From Gigaspora rosea (Eukaryota > Glomeromycota > Glomeromycetes > Diversisporales > Gigasporaceae), in assembly GCA_003550325.1 (NCBI GenBank), contig QKWP01001196.1, forward strand, positions 87,472 through 151,471: DNA of 64,000 nucleotides, written 5' to 3'. Made by a program: the position numbers and the translations under genes. Under the pieces are notes generated by a model. The model was not told the DNA's origin. It did not search any database and saw only the letters and a program-made list of their open reading frames with translations. Below are positions 1 to 11,964 of this stretch, piece by piece; within the stretch, counting starts at the first letter, position 1; every line of letters starts with the position of its first letter.

Positions 1-2085
1 GAGTTGACTACAACTTCAAACGGCTCCCCAATGACTATCTACTTCCTCGAAAAAAGTTGCCAAACAACCCAGCTGACCTAAAATGGAAAGATTTTCCCTT
101 CCTAATGACTACAACAGAAGCAGTTAAAGATTTTTTAGGCTAATCACCAGATTTTACAGCTTACCAAATCCACTTCCCTTAGCATATGCAAATTTCAATT
201 ACACGGATTTACCAACTCTACCCCTGCTGGCTGAAGAAGTAGATGAAATATATTTGACCACTCCAATTACTTCACGGAAACACCTATTCATTGCGATACA
301 AGACCTAAAACCACACTACTACTTCCACAAAATACCTGAATCCTGGATCAAAATGAGCGCAGCAGACCAAGTAGAGGGCCTATCCCCCTGTTTGCCCGCA
401 AATTTAGAGGATCTCATGACTCATCTGGAAAAGAAAAACATAACAAATATTAAACTACCAATTAAAAAACATGAAAAAATCAACACCACAATTGAGAAAC
501 TAAAAAAACACTTCCTTTTCAACAACATTCCATCCTTCCTATTCGACCAATTGGAAGACCTACCTCAACCCAGATTCGACCTATTTTATAAACCAAAAAG
601 ACACTTCAAAGGGAAAATGAAAGAAGAAGATACCCAGATGTCGGATGCTGAAGCTCGAGAAGACCGGAAACCGGATACCGACACCCCCATGACCCAATCA
701 CTAATGAGTAACTCATATGCAGAACCAGGCCCATCCTCGATGGGCAACAGAAGTCAAATCTCCAACTGCAGACCAGAGCACGTTAATAAAAAAATTAATA
801 ATATAGATATCACAGAAACTACTGAACTTATTGAAACACACAAATACACGTTCTCCTTTGAAGATGGAATTAACATCGCAACCCACAATATCAGAGGGCT
901 CTCGAGAGCAAAAAAATTACAAGAATGGATCGAATTTTGTATAGAAGCAAATATACATATCATTGCATTATCTGAAACAAAACTTACACCTAATCGGGTC
1001 AAGGGACTTACCAACTCCATATATGGCATATACACCTCTAACTTTGAACCCTATAAAGCCGACCAACGGGAATCTAGCTTGGGCGCCACTCTTATGATCT
1101 GCAACAGCCTACAAGCCTATATTCACAACATCAAAACAATCCCTGGAACACTAATCATAATTGACTTATTCCTACCAGATAACAACAAACTAGAGTTATA
1201 TCCATTTATCTCCCCTCTAATCACCCAACCTTAAATGAGAAAGCACAAAATGAAGCAGATAGATGGATAAGGGAAGCTAAAAGCAGAAATTGGAAACTGT
1301 TCCTAATGGGCGATTTCAACTCTAATCAGCATAAAAAAAAACTACCACCTATTTTCAAAAACCTGAATACTTTGGGAGCAACAAGCCTATTGGACTTCCA
1401 CAGTATCATTTCGCACACTTGGACTGGTCCCTCCTTCCAAAGCCAAATCGACGACATCTGGATACTACAAGATATGATCTTAGAAATTGAAAAACTCTTG
1501 TTGACAGAGGCAATGTATATTATGGGCAGTGATCATTGTATAATATCAACAACTTGGCATACACACATACTGAATAAGAATATTAACAAAAACAAGAGGA
1601 ATAAAAAAAGGAAACGGAAGATACACCAGTATAACAAGATATCAGCAGAGGACTGGACCGAATTTACAGATGAACTGGGAAAAAACTTTGCAAAGAAAAA
1701 TCTAAACAATCCGATATCAAACCAAAGCGAACTGGATAAAGCCTGGAATTTCTGGGCAATTGAAATTAAAACAATGATCAATAGAAAGATCCCGTTCACC
1801 TTTACTAGTCGAAGAACCTATCATGCCCTATCTCTAAAGGCAACAAAACTGCATGCTGCTCTAAAAAATATAAATAAAGCTTTAAGCTTAATAACCCAGG
1901 GAAATCCCGAAATGATAGAAAAGATAAACAAACTTCTCGAAAAAATATCAAAGTTAGCAGACCTGGAAATCACATCAATTAATATTAATGACTTCACAAA
2001 TAGTAGGGATACAATAATCTCGACCTTAAAAGAGAATAAGAATACCATATGGACAAGCCGGAACTATGAAAACAACAAGAAGTGA
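1..2085 (+). pseudogene. LINE copy 1: N-terminal modules and endonuclease domain (broken frames)
   Basis: Bases 3-152 and 254-610 encode degenerate modules of the pattern aromatic-x-F/H-x-R/K-L/I-P-x-x-Y/W, for example 'FKRLPNDY' and 'YYFHKIPESW', matching modules in LINE copy 2. The exonuclease/endonuclease/phosphatase domain starts near 870 ('ATHNIRGLSR'), with the metal-binding Glu in 'SETK'. After a frame change near 1234-1306 it continues with 'MGDFNS', 'QIDDIW' and 'SDH', the usual Asn, Glu, Asp/Asn, Asp and Asp-His signature. In non-LTR elements this domain nicks the target to prime reverse transcription. The domain is split between two frames (254-1234 and 1306-2085), so no intact protein is made. 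Confidence 0.85.
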
Positions 2086-3554
2086 CAGATAAAATTAACT
2101 TCTACATCAACCGAAGATATGAAGATTTTAGAGACCGCACATGTAGAATGTTAGATAGTATCCTCCAAAGGAAGGCGGAACCTGTTCGAACTGACAAAGT
2201 CATCCTCCCAGACAAAATTCTATTGGATAAAGAAGAAATACTACAACACATAAGATTACACTCAAAAAATTGGACCAGACTTAATCCGGCCAGTATAACT
2301 CCTAAAAACGAGTGGGACGAGAAATACCTTCCTTTAAAAAATACCTTACCATCGATATACTCTAACTCGACTCATGATATAACCTTACAAGAATTAAAAG
2401 AAACTATAGAGAACTCCCCAAGCAACAAAGCACCTGGTCCCTTGGCAATTCCCAATGAAGTGATAAAACACTTCCCAGAAAACGCTATACACTTCCTACT
2501 AAAAATTCTTAATGCTTGCCTACAAATTGAAATAGTTCCCAACCAATGGTTATAGTCTAACATATGGCTAATCCCAAAGAAAGATTGCTATAATTACGAT
2601 CTAAATTACACAAGACCTATAACGCTAATCGACCACACAAGGAAAATACTGACAAAAATAATAACGAATAGACTGACGATCCCAATAATGCGTTATGAAG
2701 TTTTGTCCCCACTAAACTTCGCCACCTTTCCTGGACAATCAACTTCCCAACCATTGTCCAACCTCACTCACATCCTAGAAGACGCCCGCACTAATAACAA
2801 AGAAATCTGAGCACTTGCCCAGGACATGTCCAAAGCATTTGATACCGTGCATGTTTCCACACTAGAAAAAGCACTAATGAGAATAAAAATACTGGAGAAG
2901 ATAATAAACCTACTCTTATATCTGCTGACTAACAGAAAAAACAGGGTAATCATGGATCTAGGTCTTACAAGACCTTACGAAGTAGAGGACAGGATTGACC
3001 AAGGAGAGACATTCTCTCCTCTCCTTTGGAAAATCTACTACGACCCCCTGATCTCACGAATCCAACGATCGTTTCAAGGCTATACAGAAAGTATACCTAC
3101 CAACCCACCACGCCAAATATACATACCAGTAATGGCATACATGGATGACTCACTCTGGCTGGCACATAACAAAACCACCTTAACCAACATAATTTCGCTT
3201 GCCACCTCATTTTACAAATATAATAATATAAGAGTAAACCCATCGAAATCATACCTCATTACAAACACGAAAAAAGATAAAATCCTCTCAATTGAATTTG
3301 ACAACTCAACAATCTACGCTTCTAAAAAGGATACGCCAATAAAATACCTCGGAGCCTGGTTTACGGCCGGAAACTCACTACACCCAATTCAATACCTAAT
3401 ACTCGCTGAAGTACAAACGAATCTAAAAAAACTCAGATTAGCAAAAATAACAGAAAAACAAGCAATTTATATTATCAATAGAGTGATTTTCCCTCAGCTA
3501 CAATACCGCCTTTACTCGGTGCCTGAAATTATCACAGATAGAAAAAATCAATAG
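2082..3554 (+). pseudogene. LINE copy 1: reverse transcriptase region with two nonsense codons
   Basis: One frame carries the non-LTR reverse transcriptase signatures: 'NKAPGPLAIPNEV' near 2420-2460, 'TRPITLID' near 2610, palm motif A 'DMSKAFDTV' near 2824-2850, 'DQGETFSPLLW' near 2997-3030 and the catalytic 'YMDD' at 3138-3149. The frame is broken by TAG at 2553-2555 and TGA at 2808-2810. The catalytic Asp pair is intact here, unlike LINE copy 2. The frame changes again after about 3550, where homology moves to another frame. Confidence 0.88.
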
Positions 3555-3559
3555 AACAT

Positions 3560-5794
3560 GTGTTGGTATAGTTAAACAAAAAGGAGGACTCGCGAGAGGA
3601 ATTCCAAATTCCTTTATACACAATCCAGAAATCTACAGTCTTGACAATCTACTACAAGTTCACGATAATACACTCATTTCATTTCTAACAAAAAACTTAA
3701 ATCACAAAGACTTTGATAAATCTTTTTTAAAAATGCGGATACAACATCTACAGGAAGCTGCAAACACAGAAAAATCTATATTGAACCATATACCATTATT
3801 TCCGCATGGACAAAACCTTACACATACAGCTCAGTCAATTATCGCAGGCCTATCCCTGGGAATTACCTGGAACAAACCGCTCAATCAATGGCCTATAATT
3901 CCTAAACACCTAAAGGGTACCCCGATAGACCAATTCATAATAGATCACCCCAAAAAGCACATCTTAAAAGAGAAAATGAATAGACACGGTATCTACTATG
4001 CGGAACAACTATTAGATTTAAAGAACAAAAACTTCTTATCCTGGGCAGAAATCCATTACAACATACAAAAAATCCCAAGAGGACGTCCTCCAAACTGGCT
4101 AAATACAATGCAAGAAATATTGAGTGGAAAGGCAAATCCCACAACTACACTAATTACTCCAAACCCCTTTATTTTAACACCCTGGACCCGCAAAAAAAGA
4201 AAGAACTGGATAATAACAAATGATAAAAAATTCGCAAAAATAACTAGTTCTTCCCAACAACACCCCAAGGCAAACATTACATAATTACTACAAACAACAA
4301 ACTGGAACCTTGTACAGGTTGCACTCTGAAAAATAAATTGATAACAGAAGAATACTGCTACTTCTTCTTAAGGAATAGAGCGTATATCTTCAAGTAGACA
4401 GCCGGCAGATAGTCCATGAAAAAATATCAGACATCTTTACAGCCTTAAATAATAGATTTCCACCACAAAAAGAAACACACTCGAAACCTCCAAACCTTCC
4501 TCCAAGACCCTTGTCAGCCTTCATAGACCTTCCGTTGGAATTATGGGAGTCACTAACGAATAATAATTTCAAAAAACGAAACCATTCAATACACTTGATA
4601 TCAAGGAAAGAGAACCATGTGATTAGATCTACAACTTACTCCTCATATACCGTAGCAGCTAAATTGTCAACAAGGGATGCAGTGATCGGCAATACTAATA
4701 AAATATGGCTATCACGCCTATATTCTACCTTAACAATATTGATATTCCTACTCTCAACCATATCCATTAATACCATATTACAAATCGTCACAAATCATAA
4801 ACAAACAGTAGAGATGATCCAAAAAACAATCAAATTGGAACTATACAAACTCGACCAACTTAACAAAGAAGACCACCCCAGTCTTCTTAAAATACTCAAA
4901 GGATCATTAGGGGACCGCAAAGTTTCTATAAAATTAGACCCAGAACTTAATATACAAAAACCATCAACGATATATAACATGGACATTAATCCCAAACACT
5001 TTGTTTACAACGTCTTCACCATAGAATTGCTAAACACCCCTTGTATATTACAGACAAAACTTGTATTAAAAAATATTAGCAGAATCACTAACTTGCTACA
5101 ATGGTTCAACCAACAACGTATACACTTGTGGGAATCATATATAGGAAATATACAATGGGACCATGTCCTAAAATATATTTCACTTGCCGACAAACCAGCT
5201 GCCTTATACACACACCCAGCCCTATTACAATTAAAAAACTTCAAAGTTAAAATAATTGCAGAAGAATTGCCAACTCACTTACTTCTTCACTACTGCAATC
5301 TGAACAAAAATCCAAATTATCTATGCCCACGCTACTATGCGGAACCTGAGGATATAGTACATATATTTACTTGCATATCTAACCACCTAACATGGAAAGA
5401 AGAAATACGTCGAATTCTAATAAGGGTAGCAACCGAAACAGAATCACCATTAGAAAACCCCTATGAATTCATAAAATCATTCATGTACCTACACATAGAA
5501 AAAAAGATGCCACTTGGCCTAATTACCAACTCAACTCACTTTCCTACTAGCTTCAAACACAAACAAAACCGATACACCCTTCTCCTTTATCACGAAATTA
5601 TCAAAATTCTCCATAAAGAATATTGGATCCCTTCAAGAACCTCACGACATTCCAATATACTCCCAAACCCACCAAAAATTGACCCTCCAAAAATGACACC
5701 AACACCCTCTCTTAATAAAAAAATAATAGAAAATAAATTACAAAAATACATTAGTTTAGGTTGTACTTCGTTAGCTAAACTCATCACAGACTAG
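3560..5794 (+). pseudogene. LINE copy 1: post-RT linker, possible RNase H-like region and C-terminal domain
   Basis: Downstream of the RT, 3733-4284 and 4511-5794 align with the matching part of LINE copy 2 (shared 'IQKIPRG' and 'ITPNPF'). A Cys cluster 'CTGC...C' follows near 4310-4350 in a broken frame. Residues near 4640-4830 resemble an RNase H fold ('LQIVTNHKQTVEMI'), but a key acidic position appears lost, so this is tentative. The last third carries 'LCPRYY...HIFTC', a zinc-finger-like motif whose second Cys is Tyr; LINE copy 2 keeps that Cys. The stop is TAG at 5792-5794. The three blocks lie in different frames. Confidence 0.75.
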
Positions 5795-5802
5795 AGGTCT
5801 CC

Positions 5803-5826
5803 GACCAATCTAGCAAAGAATTGGTC
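5803..5826 (+). other. LINE copy 1 3' UTR hairpin 1
   Basis: GACCAAT (5803-5809) pairs perfectly with ATTGGTC (5820-5826) around a 10-base loop containing TAGCAAAG. It begins eight bases after the stop codon and is followed by AAAGTAAACTAGCT. LINE copy 2 has the same loop core and the same following sequence but a different, still complementary stem. Confidence 0.7.
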
Positions 5827-5913
5827 GAAAGTAAACTAGCTCTTATCCCTATCTCCCTAGAATAGTAATTATACATTTGTAATTAATTGAATAATAACTA
5901 TTAATAAAGATAT

Positions 5914-5928
5914 AGAGGGAAGACCTCT
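5914..5928 (+). other. LINE copy 1 3' terminal hairpin 2
   Basis: AGAGG pairs with CCTCT around loop GAAGA, directly before TCTTTTAAAAAAA and the A-rich tail. A corresponding GAGG/CCTC hairpin with loop CACGA lies at the same place in LINE copy 2. 3' stem-loops of this kind serve as recognition sites for the reverse transcriptase in several LINE families; the role here is inferred. Confidence 0.6.
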
Positions 5929-5956
5929 CTTTTAAAAAAAATAAAAATAAAAATAA

Positions 5957-6281
5957 AATTTAATATTGAATAACTTGTGAACCAGTAATCTGTTTTAGAT
6001 AATTTTACTACCAAAATGCTCGTCTCAATGAGACAATTCTAATGAACCTAAAATCGTTAAATTCTAATCACGGAATCCCAAGATCGTTATAGATTTGTGT
6101 TATTTTTAATTGATTTAATATATTTTATATTAAAATAACACAAATCTATAACAATTTTGGGATCCCGTGATCGGAATTTAACGATTTTAGGTTCATTAGA
6201 ATCGTCTTACTGAGACGAGCATTTTGGTAGTAAAATCATCTAAAATGGATCGTTGTTCACAGTTATTCAATGTTAAAGTTT
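5957..6281. repeat. Foldback (large palindromic) element with GTCTC-GAGAC core
   Basis: The two halves are near-perfect reverse complements, with arms of about 140 bases and a short AT-rich loop near 6100-6140. Each arm carries TCTCAATGAGAC-type dyads, a TTTTGGTAGTAAAATCATC block and an outer GTTATTCAATGTTAAAG block. The same family recurs at 18313-20986 and 54870-55545. It directly follows the A-rich tail of LINE copy 1. There is no coding capacity. Confidence 0.85.
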
Positions 6282-6334
6282 ATAAGAACTTTAATAATAA
6301 TTTTTAATATATACAAAACTAATATAATTAAAGC

Positions 6335-6490
6335 AATACAGGTTTATAACGATCTTGGAATCCAGTAACTGGATTTTGATAATTTTAGGCTCATTGGAAT
6401 TGTCTCATTGAGACAAACATTTTAGTTGTAAAATCATCCAAAACGGATCATTGGTTTAAATTTTATTTAATATTAAAGTTTAAAAATTTT
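6335..6490. repeat. Single arm of the foldback family
   Basis: Diverged copy of one arm of the 5957-6281 foldback (TATAACGATCTTGGAATCC, GTCTCATTGAGAC, TGTAAAATCATCCAAAACG), in the same orientation as its right arm. No partner arm follows. Confidence 0.7.
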
Positions 6491-7066
6491 TTAAAATTTA
6501 AAAAATTTTAGCCAATTAAATTACAGTATTTATGATCAGGTAGGAAGAAGTGGAGTAGTCTCTTAGTAGCAAAATATCAGCTGATAAATGGCCCTTCCCT
6601 AACGTAAAATTTTATTTTGAACAACTTTTTCTAAGTCATAAAGATAAATTGTCTTAGTAAAAAAAAAAGTTTTATAAAAAAAATCTCTTGGTTTCCTCTA
6701 GCCTTCTTAAACTAAAAATTTAACCTTTTAGTTTAAAATAGAAAAGTATGAGGTGAAATGTCACATCTTCTTTCTGTAGCAGTTTAATGGTTAGCCCTGA
6801 CTGCAAGTGATAGGCTTGCCCTATTGTATAGATCATTAGATGATTAGTTAGAAATTTTAAATATAGTATTTCTTTATATATCATCCTGATATAATTGTAA
6901 CTTACTATCCTATTTCTGTACTTGACATTAATAAATAAAAAAAATAAAAATAAAAAAAAAATAAAAAAAATCCAAAATTTCCAAATGAAAATTTATAAAA
7001 AATCGTAATTTTCAAAATATTTCTACGTATATGTACTTACTATTAACTACTAGTACAAATGCAATT
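6491..7066. other. AT-rich intergenic DNA
   Basis: No coding signal. Bases 6605-6690 resemble internal sequence of the Mutator-like MITE at 56355-56896 (GAACAACTTTTTCTAAGTC and the following poly-A block). A-rich simple sequence lies at 6935-6970. Confidence 0.5.
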
Positions 7067-7273
7067 TACCATATATGTCCAAAAATAAGCTACTACCTAA
7101 AATAAGCTACCCAGGACCCTAAATAATCTATGTGAGGTCATATTTGAGCATCATAGTAAAAATTTTTTTGGTTAGCAATTTTGTTTTAATATATTAAACA
7201 ACATTTCACACATTAGATTGAACTTTCACCCATTTTTAATTTTTTTAAAATACAACGTCACTAAAAAAAAAAA

Positions 7274-7980
7274 NNNNNNNNNNNNNNNNNNNNNNNNNNN
7301 NNNNNNNNNNNNNNNNNNNNNNNNNNNNNNNNNNNNNNNNNNNNNNNNNNNNNNNNNNNNNNNNNNNNNNNNNNNNNNNNNNNNNNNNNNNNNNNNNNNN
7401 NNNNNNNNNNNNNNNNNNNNNNNNNNNNNNNNNNNNNNNNNNNNNNNNNNNNNNNNNNNNNNNNNNNNNNNNNNNNNNNNNNNNNNNNNNNNNNNNNNNN
7501 NNNNNNNNNNNNNNNNNNNNNNNNNNNNNNNNNNNNNNNNNNNNNNNNNNNNNNNNNNNNNNNNNNNNNNNNNNNNNNNNNNNNNNNNNNNNNNNNNNNN
7601 NNNNNNNNNNNNNNNNNNNNNNNNNNNNNNNNNNNNNNNNNNNNNNNNNNNNNNNNNNNNNNNNNNNNNNNNNNNNNNNNNNNNNNNNNNNNNNNNNNNN
7701 NNNNNNNNNNNNNNNNNNNNNNNNNNNNNNNNNNNNNNNNNNNNNNNNNNNNNNNNNNNNNNNNNNNNNNNNNNNNNNNNNNNNNNNNNNNNNNNNNNNN
7801 NNNNNNNNNNNNNNNNNNNNNNNNNNNNNNNNNNNNNNNNNNNNNNNNNNNNNNNNNNNNNNNNNNNNNNNNNNNNNNNNNNNNNNNNNNNNNNNNNNNN
7901 NNNNNNNNNNNNNNNNNNNNNNNNNNNNNNNNNNNNNNNNNNNNNNNNNNNNNNNNNNNNNNNNNNNNNNNNNNNNNNNN
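7274..7980. other. Assembly gap (707 N)
   Basis: Run of N flanked on both sides by poly-A. Any reading frame through it is an artefact. Confidence 0.99.
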
Positions 7981-8124
7981 AAAAAAAAAAAAACGAACTT
8001 ACACTCACTAAAAAAAAAAGCAAAAAAAAAAGTTCAAAAACTCTTAAGCCATTTAATCCATGAGCTACCGAGGATCATAAATATATATAGCACAAATTGT
8101 ACCAAAAAACTTAAAAAAAAAAGC

Positions 8125-8270
8125 CTGTTTCGATCTATTTTTACCACACTTTCCCTTTTACCCCCTCTCTCTTTACTTTCATCTCTTTCTTTTACTCCCT
8201 CTCTTCCTTTTACTCCTCTTTCCTTTTACCTCTCTCTTTCTTTTACCCCTCTCTCCTTTTTACCTGCCGG
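8125..8270. repeat. Pyrimidine-rich low-complexity tract
   Basis: Repeated CTCTTTCCTTTTAC-like units on the plus strand, about ten imperfect copies. Confidence 0.85.
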
Positions 8271-8865
8271 ATTACTATTATAGCCCAGATTTTTTATTAG
8301 CACATTTCAAATAGTATTTATAAAAATTGCCCATTAACATTCTTTAAAATATACCTATTTGGCCATTTAGCGGGTTTCAAATATAACTTTTTTCTCCAAT
8401 ACCTACTTTTCAAATATAACCTTTTTTGAAAAACGGTCCTCCATTAGCTATTTTTCAACTATAACCTCATATAAATTATTCGGGGTTCTAGCTACCTCCC
8501 TGATTTTTTTAAAAAATCTTAAAAAATTTGTTAGCAGTTGCTACATATAAAACTTTTTTTTTTACTAAGTAAACTTCAAAAAGTCGATTAAGTAAAGTTG
8601 TTCAGCGCATCAAAATACACTTACAATAAAAATTTGGTGTTATTTGGACGACTTTTTATTAGTACGTTTTTCAATTTTTTCAAAAAATGCTTTATTTCGA
8701 AAATAAGCTACTTTACGATTTTTTGTGTAATTTTTTGGCCAAAAAAGGTAGCTTAATTTCGGACACATACGGTATATCCCATTATTCTCTGCATATAATT
8801 GTATGGATCTTTGTTGCTAACCTTAGCTTTATGCAGGGATTTTGACAAAACAACTAACTGTCAAA

Positions 8866-9704
8866 TAGTGTTCCATACAGGTCAAATCGGACGAATATTT
8901 TTAAAGATCTGGATCTGATCTGAAAAATTGAATCGGATCCATGTTCAGATCTGGATTCAACTCTAAAGATCTGGATCTGTATCCAGATCCGATATAGTTA
9001 TATAAATGATTGGTTGATATTATGTGTAATTACTCTGGGTCACCCATCATAGAATAACATCTATAATTTTAAAACCATTTACTGGTATCGGTTTTAATAT
9101 GAGAAAGACTTCATATAAAGCTTACAATTAATAAATACACACAAAAGAATTTGTTGCAAATATTTAGAAAGTTGATAGATACGTATAAAGTGGGATAAAT
9201 GTGATATTTATTACTAATAAACTCCACCCCAAATGTTTGTTTAAATCTAATATAATAAAACGGTCTTAGACGAAAAACACATTTCCAGTTACCTTCACTT
9301 ACAGTATAATTTTTCACGGCCAATAAACGGTCATATATTTTGTCTTCTTAGTAGTCAGTAAGGAAGCAGATTCTTTTCGGATTCTTTTGAACAGTAAATA
9401 CTAATGTTCATTTAAAACTATAAATGGCTTCAGGAGTTTGTTAGTGGAATGTTATCGGGTTATTAATTTGCATTGGCCAATTAGTCCAATGCGGGTAACT
9501 CTCATGCAGGTACAATCACTAAATTAACCAATTAGTGTCTACTAAATACAGCCAATCAGCATGAACAGATCCAACGGATCTTTCGGATCGAATCCTCAAT
9601 ATAGATTTGAATGTTGGCGGATCCTATAATTATGGATCTGGATCTGATCTGATCACCGGATCCAGATTGGATCCAGATCTTTGGATCAGATCTGTGGAAC
9701 ACTA
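8866..9704. mobile_element. hAT-like non-autonomous element with GATC-dense subterminal repeats
   Basis: Inverted ends TAGTGTTCCA / TGGAACACTA, flanked by CTGTCAAA (8858-8865) and CTGTCAAG (9705-9712), an 8-base duplication as made by hAT transposases. Both subterminal zones (8900-8990 and 9560-9695) are packed with GATCTGGATCTG, GGATCC and AGATCTG units in both orientations, as expected of multiple transposase-binding sites. The interior has no credible reading frame. Confidence 0.8.
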
Positions 9705-10251
9705 CTGTCAAGTATTATTTTGGGCTAACAATAAGTTATGCCTCAAATTATGTAAATTCTACGAGTTAAAAATTATTTATTTTAGGCTAACAATAAAGTA
9801 CGCCTCAAATTATCCAAATTCTACAAATTAAAAATCATTAAACTAATAAAAGTATACCATTTAACTATGGATTCTGCAAATTCTGCAAATTCTGCAAATT
9901 TATTTACTTTGTCAGACTTCTACATTTTACACTAACCAGGTATTCAAAAAGTATGAAAATACCCATATTAATACTAAGTTCGAAAAATTGAAAATCAAGT
10001 TTTTTTCTTATTTGCGCAAAATAACTGATTTCAAAAAGATTAAAATTTTTTTGAATTTCACAAAACGATACTATTATTTAAGAATTTATATGAATAGTAT
10101 ATCAAATTTTACTTCTTAACTTGACTTGGGTAATAGTAGGATCTACTAGTCATTACTTTACAGTAATTTAAAATATATTAAAATTGTAGCAGGAACTCAG
10201 ACTAATTAAATAGCACTTTACCAATTATTTCTTATATTCTGCTTCTTCATT
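9705..10251. other. Intergenic DNA with small tandem repeats
   Basis: A 62-base unit beginning GGCTAACAATAA is tandemly duplicated (9723 and 9785). TTCTGCAAA is repeated three times at 9872-9898. The rest is AT-rich with no coding signal. Confidence 0.7.
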
Positions 10252-11964
10252 TTATTCAGGTGCAAAAACGCTCATTGTATTGATATTTCTTTTTAGAAAT
10301 AACATCTGATCTGCCAAAGTTGGATTTAGACTTGTTCTCTTTATACTAATAAGGTTACTGGCATGTGAAAACAATCATTCACTTGAAACTGACGTAGCTG
10401 ATATTCCAAGATATTTCCGTGCAATTTTAGAAAGGTTTGAAAATTTCTGCATATTTGATTTCTACCAATATAAAGGATTTTCAGTTTCTAACAATGATAG
10501 TAAAGACAAATAAGTCAAAATTTCATTCAAGTTTTATATATTTGGAACCTCTTTTTTTTCTCATCTGACGCTATTTACGATATTCTTTATATGAATGCGA
10601 GAAAGTTTCAGAATTAGAAAGAGGTAAATTATTTGATTCAGAAGTTGCCTCTTCCATTTCTCCAAATTCTTTACAAAGTTTTTGAATTATTTGTTACTTT
10701 TCTGACTTATCCTCTAAAAAATCCAAGTTCTTATACCAGGGATCTGATAATGCAGCTAGTAAACTAAGTTTGTTTGGAACATTCCAATAATAAATCAACG
10801 CATAGTAAGTATTTTTTTTTATCTTTTCCAAAATACCTACAAAATAACATTATATAGCCATATATCATTATCGTGTGAAATATTTAATTAATAAAAAAAA
10901 ATAATCCTGATTACTATATTAAGAACACAGAATAATTACCGGTAATAATACCCTAATCCATAAGTAGAAATGAGGATCAGGATATTATTATTACTAATAC
11001 TGCAACATGCATTTTTATTTAATTTATACGTAAAACTTGTAAAATTATATAATAATACCTGCTGTATTTAATAGATTTTTAATTAAAATTCTTTTTTTTG
11101 TAATATTGCTAACGATTTCATCATCATTGCAATTGATTTCTACAACTTCTGAATCAAATACAGTATTTTTGTCAGAAAACAAATCATCACTTGACGGTTT
11201 TTCACTTGTCAAATTGAAAATTATTTCTTTAATTTTTGGGATTACCCAACTTAGAGTCACATATGTATTTCCAAAAAATTCCTATATCATCTCCTTAAAT
11301 AGTATTAATAAATCGATAAGTTGATCTATTTGCTTTCATTCGTTATCAGAAAAAAGAATGCTTTTCAATTTATTACTATCTTTTTTGACTTCATAGTCAA
11401 TTGAAGTATACAAATCAGTTTAAAATTGGGTGATAGCATCTTTTAAAAAATAAAGGCGATCCTAGGCATAATACACGTATAGGCACATTTTGAATACAGC
11501 CTATAGAATCTGTATAGCCAAGTCTTTTTTGAACTTCTTTTAATTGCTTTAATTGTTTTTGAGTTTGAATAAATTAAATTATTCTTTTTACACGTGCAAT
11601 TAAAATTTCTGCCCTTTCCAATTGCTAATTGTAAAGTGTGAACTGTATACAGAAAATGTTTAATCTCCTCGCATCCATCCTTTTGATTTAATAATGAAAC
11701 ATTGCTATTATATTACTACTATTATTAGTAGTAATTAAGATTATACGATTTTTAAGATTCCACAATTCGATAAATTTATAAAGTTCACTAACTACAGTAT
11801 AACTTTACTAGAATGTGAGAAAGGAACGTATTGATTTTCCAACATTACATCTTTTATTTCAAAATCTGATGTAATCCAGGTTGCAGTAATTCCCAAATAT
11901 TTATGTTTAGATTTACTGGACCAAAATTCCATTGCAAGAAGACCGTTTTCTGCAATTTCAATAA

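Larger units (their letters stand above)
1..5956 (+). mobile_element. LINE copy 1 (non-LTR retrotransposon), decayed, 5' end outside window
   Basis: The plus strand shows, in order, N-terminal repeat modules, an apurinic-type endonuclease domain, a reverse transcriptase, a Cys-rich linker, a possible degenerate RNase H region and a C-terminal domain with a Cys-rich motif. It ends in a short 3' UTR and an (A)n/(AAAAAT)n tail at about 5932-5956. The copy is homologous along its length to the minus-strand LINE at 23997-32083. Coding runs in three different frames with at least two in-frame stops, so it is dead. The 5' end lies before the window. Confidence 0.92.
7113..8489. mobile_element. hAT-like element (AGGACCC ends) nested in the mariner-type MITE; contains an assembly gap
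   Basis: Inverted ends AGGACCCTAAATAATCTATG (7113) and, read from the other strand at 8489, AGAACCCCGAATAATTTATA. They are flanked by AGCTACCC (7105-7112) and AGCTACCT (8490-8497), an 8-base duplication with one mismatch. The ends match the family at 17974-18163. Most of the interior is hidden by the 7274-7980 gap; the visible part holds pyrimidine-rich sequence and TTTCAAATATAACC repeats. Confidence 0.65.
7067..8774. mobile_element. Mariner-type MITE (TACCRTATRTGTCC ends), split by a nested element
   Basis: The ends TACCATATATGTCC (7067) and GGACACATACGGTA (to 8774) are inverted repeats. The right half, 8491-8774, is collinear with the uninterrupted copy at 63144-63462. Comparison with that copy places an insertion between 7112 and 8490. 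No transposase is present. Confidence 0.75.

Noticed and set aside
7218..8063. Long open frames on both strands across 7226-8063
   Set aside because: They consist mostly of N translated as X; an artefact of the gap.
11106..11324. 72-residue plus-strand frame
   Set aside because: Antisense of the hAT transposase pseudogene; the minus-strand reading carries the family motifs.
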